Positions 16,823 through 27,525 of a stretch of 45,130 nt of DNA are shown here, in pieces. Numbering within the stretch: position 1 is the first letter of the stretch; each line of letters starts with the position of its first letter. The position numbers and the translations under genes are program-made. Below the pieces are notes generated by a model. That model saw only the letters and a list, made by a program, of their open reading frames with translations. It had not been told where the DNA came from and searched no databases. This DNA comes from Candidatus Azambacteria bacterium (GTDB taxonomy: Bacteria > Patescibacteriota > Minisyncoccia > GWC2-36-17 > WO2-46-25), in contig JACQDT010000023.1 of NCBI GenBank assembly GCA_016200965.1, positions 1-45,130 of the forward strand, written 5' to 3'.

Positions 16823-19747
16823 TCACTGGCACGTTTCGCATGCCGGATCCGTGATGGCGCACAGCTTCAGATTCCCGCGTGCGATCCTTGCCGCCATCTC
16901 CGTAGACATCCTCACCTTCGGCGGCTTCACTGCTGTGGCGAGGGTCTCTTGCGCCACCGCGACGGGAACTGCAGGGACCTCTTGTTTCTTTTCTTCGCTC
17001 CTTACCACGATTGACGGGGAAGCCACCGATTCATGCGCTACGGACCGCTTGTGCGTCACGCCGTGCTCCGCCGTGCTCACGGTTGACTTTTCCACCTGCG
17101 ACATCGCGAGCGTACGCAAATAATACGTCGTTTTGAGCCCCATCGTCCAGGCGTACATATAGATATTGGAGATGTCCTTGCCCGATGTGCCCTTAAAGAA
17201 AATATTGAGCGACTGGCTCTGGTCTATCCACTTGCCGCGATACGCCGCCGCGCGCACGAGCCACACCGGATCAATCTCAAACGTTTCCTTATATTTGTTT
17301 TTGAGATACTCGGGAACTTCTTTGATGGCCGACAAACTGCCGTCATTGTATTTCAGCTTGCCCAGCATTTCGTGATCCCACAGCTTCAGTTTCTTCAGAT
17401 CCTCCACCAGGTACGAATTAACCATGATGTACTCCCCGCCCTGGTTGGACTTCACGTAAATGTTCTTATAGATCGGCTCAATGGAAGGAAACACGCCCGC
17501 GATGTTGGAAATAGTCGCCGTAGGCGCGATGGCAAGACAGTTTGAATTGCGCATGCCGAATTCTTTTATGTGGTCGCGCACGGGCGTCCAGTCAAGCCGC
17601 CCCTCGCGCGACACGTCGATGCGCATCCCCCGCTCTTTTTCAAGAAGCGCCATCGTGTCCACCGGAAAGATGCCCCTGTCCCATTTGGAGCCCTTGTAGC
17701 TCTCGTAGCGCCCTCGCTCTTTGGCCAGCTGCGACGACGCCAGAATCGCGAAGTACGAAATGAGCTCCATGCTTTCGTCGGCGAACGCGACGCATCCCTC
17801 CGAGTCAAACTGGATGTCAAGCAAAAACAGCGCGTCCACAAAACCCATTACGCCTAAACCGACGGGACGGTGCTTCACGTTTGCATACTTCGCTTCCGGC
17901 GTGGGATAAAAATTGATGTCAATGACGTTGTCTAACATCCGCATCGCGGTCGTCACCGTCTTTTTTATCTGCTCTTCATCAAGCTTGCCGTTGCGCACGT
18001 GCCGCGCGAGATTCACCGAGCCCAAATTGCAGACCGCCGTTTCGTCTTTGGACGTGTTGAGCGTGATCTCGGTGCATAAATTGGAGCCGTGCACCACTCC
18101 CGCGTGATCCTGCGGCGAACGGATATTGGACGGGTCTTTGAACGTGATCCACGGATGCCCGGTCTCAAACAGCATCGTCACCATCTTTTTCCACAGATCG
18201 CGCGCTTTCATCGTCTTTGACAGCGCTATCTTCCCTTCCTTCGCCATGTGTTCGTATTCGGCGTAGCGCGCTTCGAATGTTGTTCCGTAGATATGATGCA
18301 AGTCGGGTGTTTCGTCCGGCGAAAAAAGCGTCCACTCCCCGTCATCCTGCACCCGCTTCATGAACAGATCGGGAATCCAGTTGGATGTGTTCATGTCATG
18401 CGTGCGGCGGCGCTCATCGCCCGTGTTTTTGCGCAATTCAAGGAAATCCTCAATGTCGTAATGCCAGGTCTCCAGATACGCGCAGGTCGCTCCGCGGCGC
18501 TTGCCGGAGCGGTTGATGGCCACCGTAGTATCGTTGGCGATTTTTAGAAATGGAATGATGCCCTGGCTCCCCACGCCCGTCTTTTTGATGAGCGCTCCCG
18601 TGCCGCGCAGATTGGTCCAGTCGTTCCCGAGGCCGCCGGACCATTTGGAAAGCTGGGCGTTGTCTCCGATGCATTTGAAAATGTGCGCCAAGTCGTCCTC
18701 CACCGTGGTTAAATAGCACGAAGAGAGCTGGGGGTGCGTCGCGCCCGCGTGAAACAATGTCGGCGTGGACGGCACAAAAAACATCTGCGATATGATGTTA
18801 TAAAATTCTATCGCCTTCTCTTCCTTTTTTTCCTCCCGCATCGCAAGCCCCATGGCCACTCTCATCCAAAACGCCTGCGGCGTCTCGTAGATTTCGCCCG
18901 ATTTTGCGTTGCGCGCGAAGTAACGGTCGTACAAGGTCTGTATGCCGAGATAGGCAAACAGGGTGTCGCGCTCCGGATCAAGCTTTTTCGCGATCGCTTC
19001 AAGGTCATACTCAAGCAAGTCCTTGGCGAGTACCTCCGCCTGGACCGCCTTTTTGATATTTTGTACGAATGTTTTGCGATACTGCTCATCAGGCGACTTG
19101 AAATCAACATCCGCGCCGATGACTTCCTTATAGAGGCCGGAAAGCAGGATGCGCGCGCAGACAAAAGAGTAAGCGGGGTCCTGTTCTATCCACGCGCGAG
19201 TCGTCATCATCAGCGCCTTGTGAATGTCCTTTGTTTTTATCTCTTCGTAGAGCCCCTCTTTGCACTGATTTACGATCGCGTCTATGTCCACGACGCTCTC
19301 ATACCCCTTTACCGCGTGCGCAACCGCGCGGCGGAGCTTCCGTTCATCGAATTTTTCCTTCTTTCCCGAGCTTTTGATGACATATAAGCCCTTTTCCTCT
19401 ATTTTTTGCAGTACTTCCTGCTTTTTTTCGATCCGGATCTTCTCATGTTCCTTCCTGTAGAGGATATAGCCCTTGGCCGCGTCATAAAAACCCTTCTCCA
19501 TAAGGGTCTTCTCCACAATGTCCTGGACGTTCTCCACGTGAGGAGTGATTCCCGCCGCTTCAAACATCCCTTCTATTTTTTTTACTACAGCATCTGTAAT
19601 TTCAGATAGTGTTTCTTGGGTAAAAGAGGTCTTTGAGGCCATAAGCGCTTTTCCGATTGCCGTACCGATTTTAACCGGATCAAAGTCCACTACTTCTCCG
19701 CTTCTTTTTTTGATTTTCGGGATGACCATGGATGTATGTACCGCCAT
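16823..19747 (-). CDS. nrdA: class I ribonucleotide reductase alpha subunit with ATP-cone
   Basis: ATP-cone N-terminus, [56 protein letters not shown]-terminal CETCQ. Confidence 0.96.
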   Translation of the reverse strand: MAVHTSMVIPKIKKRSGEVVDFDPVKIGTAIGKALMASKTSFTQETLSEITDAVVKKIEGMFEAAGITPHVENVQDIVEKTLMEKGFYDAAKGYILYRKEHEKIRIEKKQEVLQKIEEKGLYVIKSSGKKEKFDERKLRRAVAHAVKGYESVVDIDAIVNQCKEGLYEEIKTKDIHKALMMTTRAWIEQDPAYSFVCARILLSGLYKEVIGADVDFKSPDEQYRKTFVQNIKKAVQAEVLAKDLLEYDLEAIAKKLDPERDTLFAYLGIQTLYDRYFARNAKSGEIYETPQAFWMRVAMGLAMREEKKEEKAIEFYNIISQMFFVPSTPTLFHAGATHPQLSSCYLTTVEDDLAHIFKCIGDNAQLSKWSGGLGNDWTNLRGTGALIKKTGVGSQGIIPFLKIANDTTVAINRSGKRRGATCAYLETWHYDIEDFLELRKNTGDERRRTHDMNTSNWIPDLFMKRVQDDGEWTLFSPDETPDLHHIYGTTFEARYAEYEHMAKEGKIALSKTMKARDLWKKMVTMLFETGHPWITFKDPSNIRSPQDHAGVVHGSNLCTEITLNTSKDETAVCNLGSVNLARHVRNGKLDEEQIKKTVTTAMRMLDNVIDINFYPTPEAKYANVKHRPVGLGVMGFVDALFLLDIQFDSEGCVAFADESMELISYFAILASSQLAKERGRYESYKGSKWDRGIFPVDTMALLEKERGMRIDVSREGRLDWTPVRDHIKEFGMRNSNCLAIAPTATISNIAGVFPSIEPIYKNIYVKSNQGGEYIMVNSYLVEDLKKLKLWDHEMLGKLKYNDGSLSAIKEVPEYLKNKYKETFEIDPVWLVRAAAYRGKWIDQSQSLNIFFKGTSGKDISNIYMYAWTMGLKTTYYLRTLAMSQVEKSTVSTAEHGVTHKRSVAHESVASPSIVVRSEEKKQEVPAVPVAVAQETLATAVKPPKVRMSTEMAARIARGNLKLCAITDPACETCQ

Positions 19748-19891
19748 CTTATCACAGAGCGCACACGGCTTCCAGCGCCCGCGTTGTCCACATGAGATAA
19801 GTATTACAATGTATTACATATTAATAGGGAAAAACAAAATTTCCCCTTGACGTATGGGGAAATTCCTCTTGTGCTATGGATTAAAACGCTA

Positions 19892-21064
19892 TTATTTTGA
19901 CTTTCTCCGGATAAATGCAGGAATATCCCATCCATCGTCGGAAATCTTCGTAATCTCTGGGGAAAATTGCTTATGTGAAACGCCTTTTTGCTCAAATTTT
20001 TTGTCGGTTATTGGATTTCCCTTTGCTTCCTCTTTCTGTGCGGGTATGTGGGCAACGGAAAGCGGTTTGAGCGCTTCTTTTCTTGTCACGATAGTGCGCG
20101 GCGCCGGCTGTTCGCCGAAACCGGTCGCAATAACGGTAACTTTTATTTCTCCCTTTTTTAGCCGCGAATCATTGACCGCGCCGAATATGATCTTCGCTTC
20201 CTGGTCAACCGATTCGGTGATGATTTTAGCCGCCTGATGAATTTCCATCATGCCCATATCGGCGCCTCCCGATACCGTGAACAGGACTCCCTTTGCCCCT
20301 TCAATGGACAACTCAAGTAAAGGAGAGTTGATTGCCGCGCGTGCCGCCTTTTGAGCGCGTTCTTCCCCGGAAGCGATACCGATACCCATGAGCGCCGAGC
20401 CCGCGCTCTGCATAATCGTCTTTATGTCATTGAAATCCACGTTGATAATGCCCGGCATGGTAATGAGATCGGAAATTCCCTGGACTGCCTGCTTGAGCAC
20501 ATTATCCACCATCTCAAATGATTTGAAAAACGAGGTGTCCTCGCCGATAATGGCAAGAACTCTGTCATTAGGAATGACCACTGCCGCATCCACGCTGTCT
20601 TTTAAATTCACCAGTCCTTCCTCGGCAATGCGTGCGCGCTGAGCCCCCTCAAAAGTAAACGGCTTGGTCACCACCGCGATGGTCAGTATCCCCATAGTGC
20701 GGGTAATATCAGCCACCACGGGCGCCGCGCCGGTACCGGTGCCTCCCCCAAGACCGCTCGTGATAAATACGAGATCAGCTCCTTTCAGCGCTTCTTGTAT
20801 GTCCTCGCGGGATTCTTCGGCAGCTTGTCTGCCGATTTCTGGATTCATCCCCGCGCCAAGACCTCTGGTGATGTTTTTGCCGATGTGGATCTTCCCGCCC
20901 GCCTGCGCGTGATGTAAATCCTGCGCATCCGTGTTGATCGCGATGAACTCAACGCCCCGCACACGGTCTGACGCCATACGCGATACGGCATTTCCGCCGC
21001 CACCGCCAACACCAACCACTTTAATTTTTGCGAATGTTTCCAATTCCGGAGTAAGTCGAGCCAT
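19892..21064 (-). CDS. ftsZ: cell division protein FtsZ
   Basis: VVGVGGGGGNAVSRM, SGLGGGTGTGAAPVVA, C-terminal DIPAFIRRK tail. Confidence 0.98.
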   Translation of the reverse strand: MARLTPELETFAKIKVVGVGGGGGNAVSRMASDRVRGVEFIAINTDAQDLHHAQAGGKIHIGKNITRGLGAGMNPEIGRQAAEESREDIQEALKGADLVFITSGLGGGTGTGAAPVVADITRTMGILTIAVVTKPFTFEGAQRARIAEEGLVNLKDSVDAAVVIPNDRVLAIIGEDTSFFKSFEMVDNVLKQAVQGISDLITMPGIINVDFNDIKTIMQSAGSALMGIGIASGEERAQKAARAAINSPLLELSIEGAKGVLFTVSGGADMGMMEIHQAAKIITESVDQEAKIIFGAVNDSRLKKGEIKVTVIATGFGEQPAPRTIVTRKEALKPLSVAHIPAQKEEAKGNPITDKKFEQKGVSHKQFSPEITKISDDGWDIPAFIRRKSK

Positions 21065-21239
21065 AGTGCAACAAATAGCCGATAGCTCATAGCAAATGGC
21101 AGACAACAAATGAATAATACTTTCTTTCGTGTCGGCTATTTGCTATTCGCCATTTACTATTAGCTTTTTAGCGTTGCCTTCATAGTAATACACCGACAGC
21201 ATCTCTGCAAGCATACAATATTTCGTGATTCACAAAATA

Positions 21240-22478
21240 TTATGGCAAGAACGCCTTGAACCACCTGCGTACCCGTTCTCCAAAACGACCGGATATACGG
21301 AACACACCCATGGATCCGCCTTTTTCTTCCGCTTCAAGCCCCATAAGGCATAATCCCACCGCGGTGGCATACTGAGGGCCCGCAAGCTGGTCCACCACCC
21401 CGTCTATGTGCTCCGGCGCGCCGATATGGGCGGGAAGGCGCAGGCGATCTTTCGCAAATTCTGCCATTCCCGTCATATTCGCTCCGCCGCCTATCACCAC
21501 GACGCCGGCAGGAAAAAGCACCTGGCGGGAAATTTTCTTCAATTCCTTGTCCGCCAGCTCAAACAGCTCATCCAAACGCGCTTCTATGATCTGGCCGACC
21601 TCTTTCCGGGACACATTGTCGATCTGTTCGGACCCGTCATCGGACGGAATGCGTATCATTTCCTTTTTATTGATCTGCTCCGGCCTGCATACGCCGTAGC
21701 GCGTCTTGATCGTCTCCGCAATATCAATGCCCGCCTGCAAACCGATGGCAATGTCGTTGGTGATATGCGCCGATCCGACGGGCAACGTCGCCGCATGGAT
21801 CATGCTTCCCTCTTCAAACGCGGCAAGTCCGGAAGTGGTGCCGCCGATATCAAGCAACAGCACCCCGAGCTCTTTCTGCCGCTTTGACAATACCGCGTAC
21901 GACGCGGCCAACTGCGCCGCCATAAGACCTTCTACGTCAACTCCCGCGGCCTCCACGCATCCGACGATATTTTTGATAACCGACGCCGACCCCTCAACGA
22001 CCAGCGCGACCGCCTCAAGCCGCAAACCGTGCATCCCGAGAGGATCGTGTATGCCGGCCTCGCCGTCCACAATATATTCTTTTGGGAGGGCGTGAATGAT
22101 TTCTTTATTTAAAGGAGCCGCGATGGACTGCGCTTGCGCCAACACGCGCGCAATGTCATCCCGGGATATTTCCTGATCCGCGCGCGACACGGACACCACT
22201 CCCTTCACATATCGCGAAGAAATATGAGCGCCGGACATACCGACATATGCGGATCGTATTTTATATCCCGACGCCTGTTCGGCCGCCTTGAGCGCTTCTT
22301 TGATGGCGGCGGTCGCTTCCTCATTATCTACCACGGTTCCCTTTCGCATTCCCGCGGACGGCGCCTCGCCGACTCCCACAAGGGAAAACCGGTCATGCTC
22401 CTTTCTTTTTTGCGCGACCACAACCCGGATCGTATGAGATCCTATGTCCAGTCCGCAAATAGTGACAGTACGCGCCAT
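21240..22478 (-). CDS. ftsA: cell division protein FtsA
   Basis: CGLDIGSHTIRVVVA, LLDIGGTTSGLAAFEEGSM, GVVVIGGGANMTGM. Confidence 0.96.
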   Translation of the reverse strand: MARTVTICGLDIGSHTIRVVVAQKRKEHDRFSLVGVGEAPSAGMRKGTVVDNEEATAAIKEALKAAEQASGYKIRSAYVGMSGAHISSRYVKGVVSVSRADQEISRDDIARVLAQAQSIAAPLNKEIIHALPKEYIVDGEAGIHDPLGMHGLRLEAVALVVEGSASVIKNIVGCVEAAGVDVEGLMAAQLAASYAVLSKRQKELGVLLLDIGGTTSGLAAFEEGSMIHAATLPVGSAHITNDIAIGLQAGIDIAETIKTRYGVCRPEQINKKEMIRIPSDDGSEQIDNVSRKEVGQIIEARLDELFELADKELKKISRQVLFPAGVVVIGGGANMTGMAEFAKDRLRLPAHIGAPEHIDGVVDQLAGPQYATAVGLCLMGLEAEEKGGSMGVFRISGRFGERVRRWFKAFLP

Positions 22479-22491
22479 GGATAAAGAAATA

Positions 22492-22944
22492 TTACACTAT
22501 GTTGAGTACACGATCCTGAATATGCATGGTGAGCCGGTGTTCTTTCTCCGATCGTTCATGGTCAATACCCGCAAGATGCGTCGCGCCGTGCGCGGCCAAT
22601 ATCGCGAGATTGCGCGCGACAGATATCCCCAACTCGCGCGCTTGCTTTTGGGCAACGGGAATGCAGATAACAATTTCTCCTCTCCTTTTTGCGCCTTCCG
22701 CTTCCCATAATCCGAATGACAGCACATCCGTCGCCTCATCCTTTTTTCTCCACTTTTTATTAAGCGCCCTCATACGGGCATTTCCCGCCAATGTAACGCT
22801 CACTTCAACGTCGCCGCGCGCGCCGCAAAGTTTCAATGCGCGGACAATCGCCTTTTTGATGACAGCGGGAAACCCGTTCTGCCGCGTAAGATTGCGGATG
22901 TCAACGACTGCTTCCATTCTACTCCGAAAGCTTTTCCTTGACAA
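22492..22944 (-). CDS. ybeY: endoribonuclease YbeY
   Basis: EATDVLSFGL...LAAHGATHLAGIDHERSEKE metal-binding motif. Confidence 0.93.
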   Translation of the reverse strand: MSRKSFRSRMEAVVDIRNLTRQNGFPAVIKKAIVRALKLCGARGDVEVSVTLAGNARMRALNKKWRKKDEATDVLSFGLWEAEGAKRRGEIVICIPVAQKQARELGISVARNLAILAAHGATHLAGIDHERSEKEHRLTMHIQDRVLNIV

Positions 22945-23374
22945 TTTTTGCCACCGCCGACATATCCGTCCTTCCTTTCATTTGTCCGGTCAGCGCCGCA
23001 AGCACTTTTCCCGTATCTTTTGCGGTCGCGGCGCCTGTTTTGGTAATTGCATCGGCAATCATCGTGCGCACCTCGCTTTCGGAAAGCTGAGGAGGAAGAA
23101 ATCGCATAAGCACGGCAATTTCTTCTTCTTCCTTTTTGGCAAGATCGTCCCTGCCCGCAGTTTTGTATTGCGCCGCCGAGTCCCTTCTTTTTTTAATCTC
23201 CGATACCACCGCGTCCATGACATCTTCATCCGACACTGGCGCGTCTTTTTTCTTTTTCTCAATCGCTTTATTGGTGATTGCTGATTTCAGCATGACCAAC
23301 ACCGAGCGACCGGTAACGTCGCCTGATTTCATCGCTTGTTTGAACTGATCCCCGATTTGTTCGTATAAAGTCAT
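22919..23374 (-). CDS. GatB/YqeY domain protein
   Basis: TLYEQIGDQFKQAMKSGDVTGRSVLVMLKSAI...LPPQLSESEVRTMIADAI. Confidence 0.9.
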   Translation of the reverse strand: MTLYEQIGDQFKQAMKSGDVTGRSVLVMLKSAITNKAIEKKKKDAPVSDEDVMDAVVSEIKKRRDSAAQYKTAGRDDLAKKEEEEIAVLMRFLPPQLSESEVRTMIADAITKTGAATAKDTGKVLAALTGQMKGRTDMSAVAKIVKEKLSE

Positions 23375-23610
23375 TATTTTTTTTCCTGGCCCCATTCGTC
23401 CAATTTGCCGAGTTTGAATAAACGCACGCGCTCTTTAAGCGATGTGACCCGCCGCATGGCGGCAAGCTGTTTTTCCCGTTTGTTTTTTTTGTCGGTCTTG
23501 AAACGAGTTCTGCGCGCGCGGATAAGTATGCCCGACTGCTGGATTTTCTTGGTGAATCTCCGTAAAAATGCCGCGGCGGTTTCTCCTTCTTTTCTTTTTG
23601 CCTCTATCAT
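23374..23610 (-). CDS. rpsU: 30S ribosomal protein S21-like
   Basis: MIEAKRKEGETAAAFLRRFTKKIQQSGILIRARRTRF. Confidence 0.85.
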   Translation of the reverse strand: MIEAKRKEGETAAAFLRRFTKKIQQSGILIRARRTRFKTDKKNKREKQLAAMRRVTSLKERVRLFKLGKLDEWGQEKK

Positions 23611-23963
23611 ACTGAAAGCACCTCCTTTTGTTCCATTCCCTCCGCATGTTCCGGCCACCCCAACAGATGCGCGTGCAGATGGTCAACCACCTGCCCGCCC
23701 TTGCGCCCCACATTCAGCGCAAGTTTATACCCGTCGGCCACTCCGGCAAGCCGCGCGACCGCGGGCGCGGCCAAAAACATCGCGGTGGCTGTCAGCGCAT
23801 TGTTCGGAGTTATGTCGTTGACGGACGGGATATGCGTTTTAGGAACAATCAACATATGCACCGGCGCTTTGGGGTTGGTATCGCGAAACGCGATCACATC
23901 GTCATTTTCATAGACGACGTGTGATGGAATCTTCTTGCTAATAATATCACAAAAGATGCACAT
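23607..23963 (-). CDS. HIT family (HinT-like) protein
   Basis: CIFCDIISKKIPSHVVYENDDVIAFRD...GGQVVDHLHAHLLG. Confidence 0.95.
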   Translation of the reverse strand: MCIFCDIISKKIPSHVVYENDDVIAFRDTNPKAPVHMLIVPKTHIPSVNDITPNNALTATAMFLAAPAVARLAGVADGYKLALNVGRKGGQVVDHLHAHLLGWPEHAEGMEQKEVLSV

Positions 23964-23965
23964 AA

Positions 23966-25276
23966 TTATTTTTTCAGTTTTTCTTTTATCACTTTCACGA
24001 TTTTCTCAAGTTCCACCGACTCCTGGGCGCCGGTCTCCATGTCACGCATAAGGATCACTCCGTCAATCGCTTCCTTCTGTCCTAAAATCAAAGTAATCTT
24101 CACTCCGGCGCGGTCCGCCGAGCGAAGTTGGGCCTTAATGCTATCTTTTCCGAATGATTCGGCGACCATGATGCCTGAGTGGCGCAACTCCTCAAATAAT
24201 TTCAAGCTTTTCTTTCTTGCAAACGCGCCGAGCTGGGCCAAAAACACCTCGGGCCTGTACAGCGGCGGGATTTTCACACCCTGCTTTTTCATCACGCCGA
24301 TAAGCCGTTCCATGCCGATGCCTGCCCCAGCGGCCGGAACGTCCTTGCCGGAAAGTATTTTTCCAAGCGCATCATAACGTCCGCCGCCGCCCAGCGCAAG
24401 TCGTGATCGCTCATGGGTTTTTTCGCTTCCTCCTTCTGCGTGTTCATCTTCCAGAAAAAGCTCAAACACTGTCTTGGTATAATAATCAAATCCGCGCACC
24501 AAATGCGGATTGAGCGCGTAGGGCACCGCGAGTTCATCCAGGTACTCAAGCACGGCTTTGAAGTGGTCGTGGCACTCCTGGCACAGGCTGTCGATCAGAT
24601 TCGGCGCGTTCGCTTTCAGTTCCTGGCATTGTTCTTCTTTGCAATCCAAAAGGCGCAACGGGTTGTATTTCAAGCGCCGTTTGCAATCCTTGCACAGCCG
24701 TGGCGCGCGCGCTTTGAAATACCGCGCAAGCTGAGTGCGGTACGCGGGGCGGCACTTGGGACATCCCAAGCTGTTTATCTCCACGTTCAGATTTTTCAGG
24801 CCCAGCTCCACGCCAACGGCGATGCACATAGAAATAATCTGCGCATCGTAAATCGGGTTCTGGTCCCCGATAACCTCAAGTCCCGCTTGATGATGCTGGC
24901 GATACCTTCCCGCCTGCGGCTGTTCGTAACGAAACATGGGGGCAAGATAATACAGTTTCACCGGCTGGGGGGCGTTCGTCATGCCTCGCTCCACATACGC
25001 GCGCATGATGCTCGGCGTTCCTTCCGGCCGAAGCGCCACCACATCGCCGCCTTTCGTGCGGAACGTGTACATCTGTTTTTCCACCACGTCGGTGGTCTCT
25101 CCCTCGGAAAGCGAAAATAGTTCCGCGTCTTCAAGTATCGGCGTGTCGATGCGCTCAAAGCCGTAACCAAGCGCCACGTGTTTCACCACTTTGCGCACTT
25201 TTTCCCAATATTTCTGATCCTCGGGAAGAATATCAAAGGTCCCTTTAGGCGCCTGAAATTGTTTTTTTGGTTTCAT
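23966..25276 (-). CDS. hisS: histidyl-tRNA synthetase
   Basis: KGTFDILPED, RPEGTPSIMRAYVERGM, YYLAPMFRYEQPQAGRYRQHHQAGLEVIG. Confidence 0.97.
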   Translation of the reverse strand: MKPKKQFQAPKGTFDILPEDQKYWEKVRKVVKHVALGYGFERIDTPILEDAELFSLSEGETTDVVEKQMYTFRTKGGDVVALRPEGTPSIMRAYVERGMTNAPQPVKLYYLAPMFRYEQPQAGRYRQHHQAGLEVIGDQNPIYDAQIISMCIAVGVELGLKNLNVEINSLGCPKCRPAYRTQLARYFKARAPRLCKDCKRRLKYNPLRLLDCKEEQCQELKANAPNLIDSLCQECHDHFKAVLEYLDELAVPYALNPHLVRGFDYYTKTVFELFLEDEHAEGGSEKTHERSRLALGGGGRYDALGKILSGKDVPAAGAGIGMERLIGVMKKQGVKIPPLYRPEVFLAQLGAFARKKSLKLFEELRHSGIMVAESFGKDSIKAQLRSADRAGVKITLILGQKEAIDGVILMRDMETGAQESVELEKIVKVIKEKLKK

Positions 25277-25281
25277 TGGAT

Positions 25282-25818
25282 TTAAAATGTTTCCGCTTTC
25301 TCAAAAGGAAACGCGCGGATCCATACTTTTCCGGTGATGAATTCTTTTTTGAGCGGCCCCCACCTGCGCGAATCGGAAGACGCCTCCCTATTGTCTCCCA
25401 ACACGAAATACTCGTCCGGGCCGAGCGTGACCGTCGTATTTCCATAGGTGTCCGGTTCGGGGATATAGCTTTCCTTTAAAGGGAAACCGTCCGGATTTTC
25501 CTTATTCTTTATCGTAATTCCCTTATCGTGAATGGAAATGATCTCCCCCGGCAAACCGACGATGCGCTTAATATAATATTGCTTGGGGTTATACGGATAC
25601 CGAAACACGATCACATTGCCGCGCTTCGGCTCCCCAACGATATAGCTTATTTCATCAATGATCAGATAGTCCCCGTTCTGAAATGTTGGCTCCATGGACG
25701 CGCCCAGCACGAAGAACGGCTGGACGATGAAGTAGCGGACGGGAATGATAATGATGAGGGAAATCAGGACCAGTTTGAGCGTTTCCCACGCAAACGAGAG
25801 CGCTTTGCGAAAATGCAT
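25282..25818 (-). CDS. lepB: signal peptidase I
   Basis: GASMEPTFQNGDYLIIDEISY, YIKRIVGLPGE, YFVLGDNREASSDSRRWG. Confidence 0.96.
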   Translation of the reverse strand: MHFRKALSFAWETLKLVLISLIIIIPVRYFIVQPFFVLGASMEPTFQNGDYLIIDEISYIVGEPKRGNVIVFRYPYNPKQYYIKRIVGLPGEIISIHDKGITIKNKENPDGFPLKESYIPEPDTYGNTTVTLGPDEYFVLGDNREASSDSRRWGPLKKEFITGKVWIRAFPFEKAETF

Positions 25819-25857
25819 GGGAAAATGGTACCAAAAAACCTACCTCTTGGCAAGTAT

Positions 25858-25887
25858 GTCATTTTACCCCGATCGGGGTAAAATGAC
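25858..25887. repeat. perfect 30-bp palindrome upstream of lepB
   Basis: GTCATTTTACCCCGA|TCGGGGTAAAATGAC. Confidence 0.95.
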
Positions 25888-25925
25888 AAAATTGTAATAC
25901 ACGGAAGAAATGGCGTTAAAACGAA

Positions 25926-25957
25926 AAGCCGGGTCTGGAATTTCCAGGCGCCGGCTT
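25926..25957. terminator. bidirectional terminator-like hairpin
   Basis: AGCCGGgtCTGGAATTTCCAGgcgCCGGCTTTTT. Confidence 0.8.
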
Positions 25958-25974
25958 TTTAACTCCCTGCCATA

Positions 25975-26268
25975 TCAATATTCATCATTAATGCTGGGAA
26001 CGGACTCTCCACCCACTATAAATCTTTTAAACTTGATGCCGCCCACCGCCGCCAAAAGAGCAAAAGGGACCAGGAGCCAAACAGAGATCATCAGGAAAAA
26101 GTTTCCCCAATCAACTGCAAAGAGGAACGACCCCCCGAAAAGCCAGAAAGCTGACCAAACGGCAATCGCGACCCATGCCCACAGCGGAACCAAAAAAATG
26201 GATACGAGCACTGCCACCCCGACGATCAGAAGACCGGAAACAACGAGAAATGCCGCTACCACTCTCAT
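25975..26268 (-). CDS. small hydrophobic membrane protein, hypothetical
   Basis: Three hydrophobic segments; SD-like GGAGG upstream of the ATG. Confidence 0.65.
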   Translation of the reverse strand: MRVVAAFLVVSGLLIVGVAVLVSIFLVPLWAWVAIAVWSAFWLFGGSFLFAVDWGNFFLMISVWLLVPFALLAAVGGIKFKRFIVGGESVPSINDEY

Positions 26269-26410
26269 GTTGTCCTCCTTCCCCCACAGGGACCCTATGT
26301 TATGCGATTTTTAATCAGCTTTTGAGCGCTCCTTATGATATCGCAAACATACTCCAAAATATGAGTTCTGTCAATAGGGTGAGGCGACGGTAATCTGCTA
26401 TGATAATTTC

Positions 26411-27412
26411 ATGCAAAAATACGGTTTTGTGATCAAATTGCTCTTATGGTCCGCCACTGTGCTTTTAATTTTCTTCGCGTACCCCCTAAAAGTCGCTCCG
26501 CAGGAAAACCCCGCTCCAACGCCATCGCTCGCAAAAATTGTATTCAATTTCATCACCGACCAGACCGCTCTACTCAAAGGAGAAGGCCGTGGCAGAATCA
26601 ACATACTCCTTTTAGGCATGACGGGCGTCCCCCACCCCGCGCCCTACCTTACCGATACCATTATACTGTTGAGCGTGAAGCCGAACGAACACGCGCTCGG
26701 GCTTCTTTCCCTGCCCCGCGATCTGCTCGTGCAAGTGCCTGGGAAAAAAATCTACGCTAAAATCAACTCGCTGTATAACATGAACGGCCGCGACCCGGCG
26801 TTTATACGCGAAAAAGCAGAGGAAATCACCGGCCAGCCGATCGACTATTATCTCGCGCTGGATGTCAGCGCGGCGGAAACCATTGTAGACGAGCTCGGGG
26901 GACTGAACGTGCTGGTCCCCGAAGACGTGAGCGATCCGCGCTTTCCTTCCGACAACGAAGGCACGGAAACATTTTCCGTCGGGAAGGGCTGGCGATGGTT
27001 TGACGGGCATACTGTCCAGCGCTATCTGCGCACGCGGCATTCCGAGGGCAGCGACTTCGCGCGCATGCGGCAACAGCAGGCCGTATTGGAAGCACTCCGT
27101 AAAAAAGTGTTCGGACTGCATTTGCTGTACAACTTCCCCACCGTGCTTTCCGTATACCGCACGCTCGCGACGCACATCCGCACCGATATGGACGAAGCCG
27201 CCATCACGCGCTTCTATGACATTGCGAAAGAAATACATTATGATAAAGTAATACAGAAAGTCGTTGACGGCGATCCGAACGATCAAAATTCCCTGTTAAA
27301 AAGCAAGACGTTCGCGTTGGGCGGCGACCCCGCTTTCGTGCTCGTCCCCAAAACCGGCGACTTTGATTACTATAGCATTAAAGAGATGGCGGAAAACATA
27401 TTCACAAAATGA
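26411..27412 (+). CDS. LytR-CpsA-Psr (LCP) family cell-envelope transferase
   Basis: INILLLGMTG...LTDTIILLSVKP...LGLLSLPRDLLVQVPG; RYLRTRHSEGSDFARMRQQQAVLEAL. Confidence 0.93.
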   Translation: MQKYGFVIKLLLWSATVLLIFFAYPLKVAPQENPAPTPSLAKIVFNFITDQTALLKGEGRGRINILLLGMTGVPHPAPYLTDTIILLSVKPNEHALGLLSLPRDLLVQVPGKKIYAKINSLYNMNGRDPAFIREKAEEITGQPIDYYLALDVSAAETIVDELGGLNVLVPEDVSDPRFPSDNEGTETFSVGKGWRWFDGHTVQRYLRTRHSEGSDFARMRQQQAVLEALRKKVFGLHLLYNFPTVLSVYRTLATHIRTDMDEAAITRFYDIAKEIHYDKVIQKVVDGDPNDQNSLLKSKTFALGGDPAFVLVPKTGDFDYYSIKEMAENIFTK

Positions 27413-27426
27413 CAAATTTCAAAGCT

Positions 27427-27502
27427 CAAATGTCAAATCAAACTCAAAGCTCAAAATCCAAAAGGTTTTGACATTGGGATTTTGGATTTGATTTGACATT
27501 TG
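27427..27502. repeat. A/T-rich imperfect palindrome upstream of pth
   Basis: CAAATGTCAAATCAAA (27427-27442) / TTTGATTTGACATTTG (27487-27502), inner CAAAATCCAAAAG/TTTTGGATTTTG-like pairing. Confidence 0.8.
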
Positions 27503-27525
27503 GATTTTGAAATTGGGATTTTATT

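Noticed and set aside
21071-21150. Inverted ACAAATAGCCGATA / TGTCGGCTATTTGCT repeat between ftsA and ftsZ
   Set aside because: Real but short and imperfect; looks like a simple dispersed TAGC/AAATAG repeat, so not scored as a separate finding.
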